Below, piece by piece: positions 55,381 to 63,709 of a stretch of DNA of 64,000 bases. Under the pieces are notes generated by a model, which was not told where the DNA came from, did no database searches, and saw nothing but the letters and a program-made list of their open reading frames with translations. Positions within the stretch are counted from its first letter, which is position 1. Each line of letters begins with the position of its first letter. The stretch is taken from assembly GCF_002532045.1 (NCBI RefSeq), contig NZ_NWTG01000002.1, positions 248,001 through 312,000 on the forward strand. The letters are read 5' to 3'. The DNA comes from Bradyrhizobium sp. C9. GTDB taxonomy: Bacteria; Pseudomonadota; Alphaproteobacteria; Rhizobiales; Xanthobacteraceae. Position numbers and translations under genes: made by a program.

Positions 55381-57147
55381 ATGCTGGTGCTGCCGATGAT
55401 GCGCATCCCGACCACGAAGTCCCGGTCGCCCGAGCAATGGCTGCTCGGCGGCATGGTGCTGGCCTTGGCCGCAACCTGCATTGGACTGCTGCTTGGTCCG
55501 CAGCCTGCAGCTTCCGCCCATCTGATCGCGCTGGCGCTGCTGATCGCCTCGCTTGTCGCCGCATTGCTGATGATGGGGGTGGTGGGCCGCACCCACAGGC
55601 GGATGGAAGCCATGTTGCGCGGCCGGGCCAGCGGCGAAGAGCGCGCAATCGAGGCCCTGCGGAGCAGCGAAGCGCAATGGCGGGAGGTGTTCGAGCACAA
55701 CCCGGTCATGTACTTCATGGTCGACGCCACGGGTCTCGTGCTGTCGGTCAACACGTTCGGCGCGGCACAACTCGGCTACACCGTCGACGAATTGCTCGGA
55801 CAATCCGTGCTGCGGGTGTTTGCCGCCGAAGACCATCAGGCGGTCCAGCGCAACGTCGCAGCGTGCCTCGACAACATCGGCCAAACCCACAATTGGGAAA
55901 TCCGGAAGGTCCGCAAGGACGGCTCACGACTTTGGGTTCGTGAAAATGCCAAGGCCGTACGGCGGCAGGACGATCGATTGATCGTCCTGATCGCATGCGA
56001 GGACATCACCGAGCGCAAACAGGCCGAAAACGCGCTGCAGCAGAGTGAGATGTACCTGAGCGAAGCCCAGCGATTGAGCCACACCGGCAGCTTTGGCTGG
56101 CACGTCGCCAGCGGTGAGGTGATCTGGTCTGAAGAGACGTTCAGGATCTTCGGATTCGACCGGGCGCCTTCCATCAAGCATGCCGCGGTCCTTCAGCGCA
56201 TCCATCCGGACGATCGCAGCCGCGTGCAACAGACCGTCGACCGCGTCTCGCTCGACGGCAGGGATTTCGAGCACGGCTACCGGTTGCTGATGCCGGACGG
56301 CGCGATCAAATATGTTCACGCCAGGGCGCATGCGGTGACCGCCCCCTCCGGCAATACCGAATTCATCGGAGCGGTCACCGACGTGACCGCCCGCAAGCGC
56401 GCCGAGGCGGAGTTGCATGAAGCGCAGAGCAACCTCGCGCATGTCACGCGTGTGACGGCCCTCGGCGAGCTCGCCGCATCGATCGCCCATGAAGTGAATC
56501 AGCCGCTCGCTGCCGTGGTCGCCAACGCCGCGGCATGCCTGCGCTGGCTCAACCGGGCGGCTCCCGATCTGAATGAAGCGCGCGGGGCGGTCAGGTCGAT
56601 CATCAGCGACGGCAACCGCGCCGGCGAGGTCATCCAGCGCGTCCGGGCCCTGGTGAACAAGACAACCGGTCAGATGGCGCCGCTCGACATCAATCAAGCC
56701 ATCAACCAGGTGATCGGCCTGGTGCAGCATGAGCTGCAGAGCCACCTTGTATCCCTGCAGCTCGACCTCGCGGCCGCGCTTGCGCCTGTGGTCGCCGACC
56801 GCGTCCAGCTGCAGCAAGTCATCCTCAACCTCATCGTCAACGGCATCGAAGCAATGCAGCCGGTCACGGACAGGCCACGGGAGCTCGTGATCCGGACCCG
56901 CCAGGACGATGCCGGGCAGATCCTGGTCACCGTCATCGACTGTGGTGTCGGGGTTGCGACAGAGGATGCCGAGCGGCTGTTTGACGCCTTCTACACCACC
57001 AAGGCCAGCGGCATGGGAATGGGATTGTCGATCTGCCGCTCGATCGTCGAAGCCCACCGAGGGCGCCTGTCCATGTCCAGAAATATCGGTCCCGGCACGA
57101 CGTTCCAGTTCATCCTGCCGCTGCGTCAGGAGGATCGTGCATGGTGA
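55381..57147 (+). CDS. PAS-domain sensor histidine kinase
   Basis: This 588-residue protein has two N-terminal membrane segments (WLLGGMVLALAATCIGLLLG and LIALALLIASLVAALLMMGV), two PAS domains (about 95-215 and 220-345), and an H-box LAASIAHEVNQPLAAVVANA with the phospho-His near residue 370. The ATPase domain has NLIVNGIEAM and GMGMGLSICRSIVEAH. The layout resembles FixL/NodV-type kinases; no haem-binding motif was identified, so oxygen sensing should not be assumed. It overlaps the response-regulator gene by seven bases (57141-57147). Confidence 0.92.
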   Translation: MLVLPMMRIPTTKSRSPEQWLLGGMVLALAATCIGLLLGPQPAASAHLIALALLIASLVAALLMMGVVGRTHRRMEAMLRGRASGEERAIEALRSSEAQWREVFEHNPVMYFMVDATGLVLSVNTFGAAQLGYTVDELLGQSVLRVFAAEDHQAVQRNVAACLDNIGQTHNWEIRKVRKDGSRLWVRENAKAVRRQDDRLIVLIACEDITERKQAENALQQSEMYLSEAQRLSHTGSFGWHVASGEVIWSEETFRIFGFDRAPSIKHAAVLQRIHPDDRSRVQQTVDRVSLDGRDFEHGYRLLMPDGAIKYVHARAHAVTAPSGNTEFIGAVTDVTARKRAEAELHEAQSNLAHVTRVTALGELAASIAHEVNQPLAAVVANAAACLRWLNRAAPDLNEARGAVRSIISDGNRAGEVIQRVRALVNKTTGQMAPLDINQAINQVIGLVQHELQSHLVSLQLDLAAALAPVVADRVQLQQVILNLIVNGIEAMQPVTDRPRELVIRTRQDDAGQILVTVIDCGVGVATEDAERLFDAFYTTKASGMGMGLSICRSIVEAHRGRLSMSRNIGPGTTFQFILPLRQEDRAW

Positions 57148-57812
57148 TCGGACACGCGGCATCGTCTCCCGCCCTGGCGAACGCCGAGCCGATCGTGTTC
57201 GTCGTTGACGACGACGCGTCCGTGCGAGACTCGCTGAACAATCTTCTCCGCTCGGTCGGCCTGCGGACCGCGGCGTTCGGGTCGGCCCATGAATTTCTCC
57301 AGCACAAGCTCCCCGATGTTCCGAGCTGCCTGATCCTGGACATCAGGCTGCCCCGGCTGAGCGGCCTCGACTTCCAGGCGGAGCTGGCCAAGGCCGACAT
57401 TCATATTCCGATCATCTTCATGACCGGCCATGGCGATATCCCGATGACGGTCAGAGCCATGAAGGCCGGAGCCGTCGACTTCCTGACCAAGCCGTTCCGC
57501 GATCAGGACATGCTGGATGCCGTCACGACTGCGATCGAACGCGACAGAACGCGCCGCAATGAGGCCAGGGCGCTCGCGAACCTGCGCGCAGCCTTCGCGA
57601 CCCTGACCCCTCGCGAGCGCCAGATCATGAGCCTCGTCACCGCGGGGCTGATGAACAAGCAGGTCGCCGCCGAAATCGGCGTCGCCGAGATCACGGTCAA
57701 GATCCACCGCGGGCACATCATGCGGAAAATGGCGGCGAAGTCGCTGCCTGACCTGGTCAGGATGGCGCAGATCCTAGGGATCAAGCAGGCGTCCGGCGGC
57801 GCGCAAACCTAA
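57141..57812 (+). CDS. FixJ-family response regulator
   Basis: This 223-residue protein has an N-terminal receiver (VFVVDDDASVRDSLNNLL, phospho-Asp in CLILDIRLPRLSG, Lys in DFLTKPFRDQ) and a C-terminal LuxR-type helix-turn-helix (LTPRERQIMSLVTAGLMNKQ followed by VAAEIGVAEITVKIHRGHIM). It is the partner of the kinase encoded just upstream and a transcription activator by family. The ATG at 57141 overlaps the kinase stop. Confidence 0.93.
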   Translation: MVIGHAASSPALANAEPIVFVVDDDASVRDSLNNLLRSVGLRTAAFGSAHEFLQHKLPDVPSCLILDIRLPRLSGLDFQAELAKADIHIPIIFMTGHGDIPMTVRAMKAGAVDFLTKPFRDQDMLDAVTTAIERDRTRRNEARALANLRAAFATLTPRERQIMSLVTAGLMNKQVAAEIGVAEITVKIHRGHIMRKMAAKSLPDLVRMAQILGIKQASGGAQT

Positions 57813-57901
57813 GTATGATTCTCCGGCCGCGCCCGACGACGCACTGTGGCGCCGTGAGAGCAGACACCAGAGGCCCCTCTGGCCGTTCCAGGAAGCCCTT
57901 C

Positions 57902-58288
57902 TTGTCCAACCCGGTGATCTCGATCGTCGACGATGACATGTCGGTCCGCACCGCGACCGACAATCTGGTCAGATCGCTGGGCTACGCGGTCCGGACCTAT
58001 GCCTCGGCCGAGGAATTCCTGCATTCGCCGCAACTGAACGACACCTCCTGCGTGATAGCCGATGTCAGGATGCCGGCGATGAGCGGGCTCGACTTGCAGG
58101 CCCGCCTGATTGCCGACGGCCGGCACGTTCCGTTCATTTTCATCACGGCGTTCTCCGTCGAAAGCGATCGGGCCCGCGCCATGGAGGCGGGAGCGATCTG
58201 CTTTCTGATCAAGCCGTTTGACGGAGATGCGCTGGTCAAATGCCTCGATGCCGCGCTCGCACAGCATGGCACAGCGACAAGCGCGTGA
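57902..58288 (+). CDS. Single-domain response regulator (receiver only)
   Basis: This receiver of about 128 residues reads VISIVDDDMSVRTATDNLVR, with phospho-Asp in CVIADVRMPAMSG and Lys in CFLIKPFDGD, and has no output domain. It may act as a phosphate sink or as an intermediate for the kinase two genes upstream. The frame is open from 57815, but TTG at 57902 with AGGA eight bases upstream begins the domain in the normal way. Confidence 0.82.
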   Translation: MSNPVISIVDDDMSVRTATDNLVRSLGYAVRTYASAEEFLHSPQLNDTSCVIADVRMPAMSGLDLQARLIADGRHVPFIFITAFSVESDRARAMEAGAICFLIKPFDGDALVKCLDAALAQHGTATSA

Positions 58289-58456
58289 GTTCAGGTCGAA
58301 TATACGCAAGGATGATGCCGGGAAACATCTGGACAAGTTGCACATCGACGGTGGCAGCGCGAGATTTCGCGGCGCCGCCCCTCCAGAAGACCGGCGGCAA
58401 TGACAGCATCAGACATTCTTGATTGGCAAATGGCAGTTCCTTGGAGGGAAGTCGCC

Positions 58457-58621
58457 ATGCGTACGGAACCGCGCTGCGCCCAGTGTGACAGCGAAGATGC
58501 CAGGATCATCTGCCTGCGAAGTCCGGCGGGTGAGCGCTACTGCGGACGGCTCTGTCTTCACAAGGGTCAGGAGGATTTCATTCGCTGGCTTTGGCGAGCG
58601 AATGCGGAGGCAGCATCATGA
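58457..58621 (+). CDS. 54-residue Cys-rich microprotein
   Basis: This small protein begins RTEPRCAQCDSEDARIICLR and continues with GERYCGRLCLHKGQEDF; C-x2-C and C-x3-C pairs suggest a zinc-binding fold. GGAGGG lies eight bases before the ATG at 58457. Its stop overlaps the next start as ATGA, indicating a coupled mini-operon. I recognise no named family; the function is unknown. Confidence 0.6.
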   Translation: MRTEPRCAQCDSEDARIICLRSPAGERYCGRLCLHKGQEDFIRWLWRANAEAAS

Positions 58622-58809
58622 CCGGCCGTTGCGGGAATCCAGGATGCCGGCGGCCCTTCGGACTGATCCGGCATAGCTGGTACTTCGAGCAATTCTGCTC
58701 GACGAAGTGCCGCGAGATCTACAAGCGGCAGCTAGAGCGCAACAAGGTCTATTGGAAGTGGCTCTATCCCCTCCCGAGAACCGGCGGCCCGTCGAAGAAA
58801 CTGATCTGA
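58618..58809 (+). CDS. 63-residue putative zinc-finger microprotein
   Basis: This protein begins TGRCGNPGCRRPFGLIRHSW and contains FCSTKCREIYKRQLER, giving C-x4-C plus C-x3-C, a treble-clef-like cysteine pattern, and a basic helix. It may bind zinc and possibly nucleic acid (inference). It overlaps the preceding gene by four bases and precedes a tiny membrane protein by 18 bases. Confidence 0.6.
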   Translation: MTGRCGNPGCRRPFGLIRHSWYFEQFCSTKCREIYKRQLERNKVYWKWLYPLPRTGGPSKKLI

Positions 58810-58827
58810 CGCGCCCAAGGAGATCCG

Positions 58828-58944
58828 ATGACGACGGTCGACGCGATGCTGGTAGGAGCGATCCTCGCATGGGTGCCTTCGTTCATTGTGTTCCTCTACA
58901 TCGTACGCGATCTGCGCAACATGCCGCGCGAGGATCTCGATTGA
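58828..58944 (+). CDS. 38-residue single-pass membrane microprotein
   Basis: The frame encodes a short N-terminus, one hydrophobic helix (MLVGAILAWVPSFIVFLYIV) and the charged tail RDLRNMPREDLD. AAGGAG lies five bases before the ATG, one of the best ribosome-binding sites in the region. It is the third member of a run of tiny genes after the two-component genes. The function is unknown; small regulators of membrane proteins have this size and shape. Confidence 0.6.
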   Translation: MTTVDAMLVGAILAWVPSFIVFLYIVRDLRNMPREDLD

Positions 58945-58971
58945 TCGTCTCGCTGCGGCTGGATCCGGCCG

Positions 58972-59496
58972 CTAGACCGCCACGCCCTCGTGCCGCAGCA
59001 GCCAACGCTTGCGCTCCAGTCCGCCGCCATATTTGACCAGCGAACCGTTGGCACCGATCAGGCGGTGACAGGGCACGACGACGCTGATCGGGTTGGAGCC
59101 GTTGGCGTGGCCGACCGCGCGCATCGCATTCGGCACTTTGAGTTTCGCCGCCAGCGCGCCGTAGCTCATGGTGGTGCCCGGCGGAATCTTCGGCAATGCG
59201 TGCCAGACCTTCTGCTGGAACGGCGTGCCGGCGACGCGCCATTCGACATCGGCGAGCCGGTCGAGATCGCCGCTGAAGTAATCGCCGAGCGCCTTGCGCA
59301 TCGCAGCCGGTGCGTGGCCGTCCCGCAAGGTCACGGCGCCATAGTGCAGCCGCAGAAGGTCGAGCATGCGCCCTTCATAGTCGTCCCAGTCGAGCGCGCG
59401 CAGCACGCCGTCGCCATCGGTCACCAGCAGCGCGGTGCCGATCGGGGTCTTGAGGCGGTCGAGGTTGAAGGTATGGGCAGTCTTGCGGTCGGCCAT
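58972..59496 (-). CDS. ogt: Methylated-DNA-protein-cysteine methyltransferase
   Basis: This 174-residue protein contains the alkyl-acceptor motif VVPCHRLIGANGSLVKYGGG and the helix-turn-helix arginine finger region AMRAVGHANGSNP. FQQKVWHALPKIPPGTTMSY marks the DNA-binding fold. It removes O6-alkyl groups from guanine by suicide transfer to the Cys of PCHR. There is no Ada-type activator domain. The ATG at 59496 is the family-like start; the longer frame to 59547 adds unrelated residues. Confidence 0.94.
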   Translation of the reverse strand: MADRKTAHTFNLDRLKTPIGTALLVTDGDGVLRALDWDDYEGRMLDLLRLHYGAVTLRDGHAPAAMRKALGDYFSGDLDRLADVEWRVAGTPFQQKVWHALPKIPPGTTMSYGALAAKLKVPNAMRAVGHANGSNPISVVVPCHRLIGANGSLVKYGGGLERKRWLLRHEGVAV

Positions 59497-59598
59497 GTCG
59501 GTCACTCTGGAATGTCGCAGCGCTCGAACGGATCGCTCCGCATACAATTCACCGCGCGCATGCTAGCGTCCACCCGAATTCCGGTGAGGGGATCGAAG

Positions 59599-59961
59599 AT
59601 GCTTTGGCTTGCCAATTTTCTGGTCGCGGTGGTGGCTGCGCTGCACATCTATTTCCTCGTGCTCGAGATGTTTCTCTGGACCAAGCCGCTCGGGCTGAAG
59701 ACCTTCAGCAACTCGATCGAGAAGGCAACAGACTCGGCAGTGCTCGCCGCCAATCAGGGACTTTATAACGGCTTCCTCGCCACCGGACTGATCTGGGGCC
59801 TCGTGCATGGAAATCCAGCCTTCGCGTTCCAGATCAAGACATTCTTCCTGCTCTGCGTGATCGTCGCCGGCGCCTATGGCGCGGCCACCGTCAGCCGCCG
59901 CATCCTCTATGTGCAGGCGGCCCCCGCCGCGCTGGCGCTGATCCTGCTCTGGCTCGCCTGA
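59599..59961 (+). CDS. DUF1304 family membrane protein
   Basis: This 120-residue protein has four hydrophobic helices: FLVAVVAALHIYFLVLEMFL, then NQGLYNGFLATGLIWGL, FFLLCVIVAGAYGAATV and APAALALILLWLA. The LHIYFLVLEMFLW and ANQGLYNGFLA motifs identify DUF1304. The function is unknown. GGGGATCGAAG lies just upstream of the ATG. It is divergent from ogt. Confidence 0.88.
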   Translation: MLWLANFLVAVVAALHIYFLVLEMFLWTKPLGLKTFSNSIEKATDSAVLAANQGLYNGFLATGLIWGLVHGNPAFAFQIKTFFLLCVIVAGAYGAATVSRRILYVQAAPAALALILLWLA

Positions 59962-60089
59962 CGCGACATCGCGCGCAGGGACATCGCCTTGCAATGCCCC
60001 CGCCCTTCCTCCATCATCCCTGACAACGGTGACATCCGCCGGCTTGACGCTTGCGGACAAGATCACCGGCAACATGGGAGGTCACGGAC

Positions 60090-61310
60090 ATGAGGAGCGT
60101 GCAATTGCTCGCTGCGACAGCGCTTGCCATCGCGTTGTCGGTTACATCGGCCACCGCGCAGAAGAAATACGACATCGGCGCGACCGACACCGAGATCAAG
60201 ATCGGCCAGACCGTGCCGTTCTCGGGCCCCGCATCCGCCTATGCCGGCATCGGCAAGACCCAGGCCGCCTACATCAAGATGATCAACGATCAGGGCGGCA
60301 TCAACGGCCGCAAGCTGAACCTGATCCAGTATGACGACGCCTATTCGCCGCCGAAAGCGGTCGAGCAGGTGCGCAAGCTGGTCGAGGGCGACGAGGTGCT
60401 GTTCACCTTCCAGATCATCGGCACGCCCTCAAATGCCGCCGTGCAGAAATATCTGAATGCCAGGAAGGTGCCGCAGCTGCTGGCCTCCACCGGCGCCTCG
60501 CGCTTCTCGGATCCGCAGAATGCGCCCTGGACCATCGCCTTCAACCCGAACTACCAGTCCGAGGGCCGCATCTACGCCAAATACATCCTGGCCAATCACC
60601 CGAACGCCAAGATCGGCATTTTCTACCAGAACGACGATCTCGGCCGCGACTACATCACCGGCCTGAAGAGCGGGCTCGGCGACAAGGCCGCGAGCATGAT
60701 CGTCGCCGAGGTGTCCTACGAGCTGACCGACCCGACCGTCGATTCGCAGATCGTCAAGCTGAAGGCCGCCGGCGTCGACCTGCTCTACAACGCATCGACG
60801 CCGAAATTCGCCGCGCAGGCGATCCGCAAGGTCGCGGACCTTGACTGGCACCCGGTGCATATCCTCGACATCAATGCGAGCCCGGTGTCGGCGACGCTGA
60901 AGCCGGCCGGCCTCGACATCTCCAAGGGCATCATCTCGACCAATTACGGCAAGGACCCCGCCGACCCGCAGTGGAAGGACGATCCCGGCGTGAAGGCCTA
61001 TTTCGCCTTCATGGACAAGTATTACCCGGAGGGCGACAAGCTCAACACCGTCAACACCTACGGCTATTCGACGGCCGAGCTGCTGATACAGGTGCTGAAG
61101 CAGTGCGGCGACGACCTCACCCGCGAGAACCTGATGAAGCAGGTGACCAGCCTGAAGAAGTTCGTGCCGAGCCTCGCGCTGCCGGGCATGTCGATCACGA
61201 CGGGACCGAACGATTATCGCATCAACAAGCAGATGCAGATGATGAAGTTCAACGGCGAGCGCTGGGAGCTGTTCGGCCCGATCATCGAGGATACCGGACC
61301 GGCGGGCTAG
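60090..61310 (+). CDS. Branched-chain/aromatic-type ABC solute-binding protein, copy 1
   Basis: This 406-residue exported protein (signal peptide LLAATALAIALSVTSATA) has a Peripla_BP_6 fold: EIKIGQTVPFSGPASAYAGI, GGINGRKLNLIQYDDAYSPP, FQIIGTPSNAAVQKYLNARK and GIISTNYGKDPADPQW. GGAGG lies eight bases before the ATG at 60090. It is a tandem paralogue of the next gene. No permease or ATPase genes lie in the window. Such proteins bind amino acids, aromatic acids or amides; the ligand is unknown. Confidence 0.9.
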   Translation: MRSVQLLAATALAIALSVTSATAQKKYDIGATDTEIKIGQTVPFSGPASAYAGIGKTQAAYIKMINDQGGINGRKLNLIQYDDAYSPPKAVEQVRKLVEGDEVLFTFQIIGTPSNAAVQKYLNARKVPQLLASTGASRFSDPQNAPWTIAFNPNYQSEGRIYAKYILANHPNAKIGIFYQNDDLGRDYITGLKSGLGDKAASMIVAEVSYELTDPTVDSQIVKLKAAGVDLLYNASTPKFAAQAIRKVADLDWHPVHILDINASPVSATLKPAGLDISKGIISTNYGKDPADPQWKDDPGVKAYFAFMDKYYPEGDKLNTVNTYGYSTAELLIQVLKQCGDDLTRENLMKQVTSLKKFVPSLALPGMSITTGPNDYRINKQMQMMKFNGERWELFGPIIEDTGPAG

Positions 61311-61707
61311 GCTCGCGCCAAAGACGAGATGTGCTCCCTCGCCCCGCTCTTGCGGGGTCGAGACGAGCGAAGCTCGCTCTTAGAGGGTTGGGGTGAGGGG
61401 CTGCTGCCGCGCAACGGCTGTAGGTACGCCGGCGGAGACTCCCCCTCACCCGCATCGCATCTTCGATGCGACCTCTCCCCGCAAGCGGGGCGAGGTGAAG
61501 CGGAGCCGGCTCTTTCCGGCTGCACCGGCTCTTTTCGCACCGCCCCCTACTTTCGTTGACTGAAATTGCTCGCCTTTTCGGCACCGCTCGTCTTGCGTCG
61601 CAGCAATGGTTCCGCCAGTATCCCGGCCCAGCGATGGCGACCGCGGGACCTTGAACCCGCGGACAAGATCATCGGCCAACCATCAGTCACGTGAGGGAAA
61701 CAGCATT
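61311..61707. other. Gap between the tandem solute-binding genes
   Basis: This 397-base gap separates the two paralogues. Its first half is a palindromic repeat (61338-61497). The second half shows no gene, but the duplicated 5' region motif GGACAAGATCA occurs before each paralogue (60056 and 61663), so the promoter or leader was probably duplicated together with the gene. Confidence 0.5.
61338..61497. repeat. Palindromic element with CTCGCCCCGC ends
   Basis: The left end is CTCGCCCCGCTCTTGCGGGG and the right end CCTCTCCCCGCAAGCGGGG plus CGAGG, with inner hairpins AGCGAAGCTCGCT (61377-61389) and CGCATC/GATGCG. It is a close copy of the element at 29208-29346. It separates the two tandem paralogues. 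Confidence 0.7.
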
Positions 61708-62934
61708 ATGAGGAATGGGATTTTCCACCTGGTCACGGGAACGGCGCTCGCGATCGCGCTGTCTGCAACGTCGGCCTCCGCGCAGAGGAAGTACGATCCC
61801 GGCGCGAGCGACACCGAGATCAAGATCGGCCAGACCGTCCCCTTCTCCGGACCGGCTTCCGCCTATGCCTCGATCGGCAAAACCCAGGCGGCCTATTTCA
61901 AGATGATCAACGATCAGGGCGGCATCAATGGCCGCAAGATCAACCTGATCCAGTATGACGACGCCTATTCGCCGCCCAAGGCCGTCGAACAGGTGCGCAA
62001 ACTGGTCGAGAGCGACGAGGTGCTGCTCACCTTCCAGATCGTCGGCACGCCGTCGAACGCCGCCGTGCAGAAATATCTCAACGCCAAGAAGGTGCCGCAG
62101 CTGTTCGCCGCCACCGGCGCCTCGAAGTTCACCGATCCGAAGAACTTCCCGTGGACCCTCGGCTTCAATCCGAACTACTTCGTCGAAGGTCGCATCTACG
62201 GCCAGTACATCCTGAAGGAGCATCCGAACGCCAAGATCGGCGTGCTCTATCAGAACGACGACCTCGGCAAGGATTATCTGAACGGCATCAAGGCCGGCCT
62301 CGGCGACAAGGCGGCCAAGATGATCGTGGCCGAAGCCTCCTATGAAGTCTCCGACCCGACCATCGATTCCCAGGTGATCAAGATCAAGGACGCCGGCGCC
62401 GACCTGTTCTTCTCGGCCTCGACGCCGAAGCAGGCCGCGCAGGCAATCAAGAAGATCGCCGAGCTCGGCTGGCATCCGGTCCACATCGTCGATATCAACG
62501 CCACCTCGGTCGGCGCCGTGCTGCAGCCGGCGGGCCTGGAGGCCTCCAAGGGCCTGATCTCGACCAACTACGGCAAGGATCCCGCCGATCCGCAGTGGAA
62601 GGACGATCCCGGCATGAAGCGCTACTTCGACTTCATGGCGAAGTACTATCCCGACGGCGACAAGAACTCGAACTTCAACACCTACGGCTACTCCACCGCC
62701 CAGCTGATGGTGCATGTGCTGAAGCAGTGCGGCGACGAGCTGACGCGCGAGAACGTGCTGAAGCAGGCCACCAACCTGAAGAATGTCGAGCTCGACATGG
62801 CGCTGCCCGGCATCAAGGGCAACACCACGCCGAACGACTACCGCGTCAACAAGCAGTTGCAGATGATGAAGTTCAACGGCGAGCGCTGGGAGCTGTTCGG
62901 CCCGATCCTCGAAGACGCCGGCGCGGCGGGCTAG
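61708..62934 (+). CDS. Branched-chain/aromatic-type ABC solute-binding protein, copy 2
   Basis: This 408-residue paralogue of the preceding gene has a signal peptide VTGTALAIALSATSASAQ, then the same EIKIGQTVPFSGPASAYASI, GGINGRKINLIQYDDAYSPP and GLISTNYGKDPADPQW. The two proteins look roughly 75-80 percent identical by eye, and the ligand-facing stretches differ in places (for example YNASTPKFAAQ against FSASTPKQAAQ). The ATG at 61708 follows GTGAGGG. It is most likely a recent tandem duplicate. Confidence 0.9.
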   Translation: MRNGIFHLVTGTALAIALSATSASAQRKYDPGASDTEIKIGQTVPFSGPASAYASIGKTQAAYFKMINDQGGINGRKINLIQYDDAYSPPKAVEQVRKLVESDEVLLTFQIVGTPSNAAVQKYLNAKKVPQLFAATGASKFTDPKNFPWTLGFNPNYFVEGRIYGQYILKEHPNAKIGVLYQNDDLGKDYLNGIKAGLGDKAAKMIVAEASYEVSDPTIDSQVIKIKDAGADLFFSASTPKQAAQAIKKIAELGWHPVHIVDINATSVGAVLQPAGLEASKGLISTNYGKDPADPQWKDDPGMKRYFDFMAKYYPDGDKNSNFNTYGYSTAQLMVHVLKQCGDELTRENVLKQATNLKNVELDMALPGIKGNTTPNDYRVNKQLQMMKFNGERWELFGPILEDAGAAG

Positions 62935-63019
62935 GATCGCGCAGGTTTGAGATGCAATCGGCGGCCTCCGGGCCGCCGATTTGTTTTTGGAGTGCGAACA
63001 TCGGCTCCATCACCGTCAC

Positions 63020-63109
63020 CCTGAGGAGCGCGCTCTTGCGCGCGTCTCGAAGGGTCGACGGCCCGACTGTGGCCGTGCATCCTTCGAGACGCGCTACGCG
63101 CTCCTCAGG
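63020..63109. repeat. CCTGAGGAGCGCG palindromic repeat
   Basis: Perfect outer arms CCTGAGGAGCGCG/CGCGCTCCTCAGG (63020-63032 and 63097-63109) and inner arms GCGTCTCGAAGG/CCTTCGAGACGC (63042-63053 and 63081-63092) make a long compound hairpin. It lies between a solute-binding gene and the convergent DUF1330 gene. Confidence 0.75.
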
Positions 63110-63144
63110 ATGAGGGGATAGCAAGCGCTAGCGGTTTTGATGGC

Positions 63145-63570
63145 CTACGCCGGGATCTCGCCGAAATTCTTGCCCACCGGCAGCACCGCATGCCGGATCA
63201 GGCGCGAATCCTCGACGCCGGCCTGGCGGTGTTTCACCGCCTCGCGATAGACGGGGTCGCGAATCATTTCGACGAAGGCGGCGACGCTTGGATACTCCGC
63301 GATGAAGCAGTGATCCCAACGCTCCTCTTGCGGGCCGATCAGCATCAGCTCGAAGCGGCCCTGCCAGACGATGCGCCCGCCAAGACGTTCGAACACCGGG
63401 CCGCTCTCGCGGCCGTAGGCGGCATAGGCCTCGGCACCGGTCGCCTTGCGGCCGTCGGGATAGGCGGCCCACTCACGCAGACGCACCAGATTGAGCATAT
63501 GGATCGGGCCCGGCCGGTTGTTGTCCCGGAATTGCGCGAAGACCTCCTTGGTCGGATCGATATGGCCCAT
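63145..63570 (-). CDS. DUF1330 family protein
   Basis: This 141-residue dimeric alpha/beta-barrel-type protein reads PIHMLNLVRLREWAAYPDGR, then EAYAAYGRESGPVFERLGGR, HCFIAEYPSVAAFVEMIRDP and YREAVKHRQAGVEDSRLIRH. DUF1330 proteins are related in fold to small monooxygenases; their function is unknown. AGGAG lies six bases before the ATG at 63570. It is divergent from the PBP1-like gene. Confidence 0.85.
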   Translation of the reverse strand: MGHIDPTKEVFAQFRDNNRPGPIHMLNLVRLREWAAYPDGRKATGAEAYAAYGRESGPVFERLGGRIVWQGRFELMLIGPQEERWDHCFIAEYPSVAAFVEMIRDPVYREAVKHRQAGVEDSRLIRHAVLPVGKNFGEIPA

Positions 63571-63709
63571 GCGGTGCTCCTTTTTTCCTTTGTTCCATCT
63601 CTATGTAGCACGCGTCGCCTCACCTCCTAATCCCCCGTTAAGCTTTGCGTAACCGCCCCTTAAACCGGGAACGCTAGCGTGCGCCCCTGTCAGGGTGTGA
63701 GCGTTGCGG

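Noticed and set aside
55381..57147. Calling the histidine kinase FixL
   Set aside because: No haem-binding PAS motif could be identified by eye, and the two N-terminal membrane helices and dual PAS layout are shared by many rhizobial kinases.
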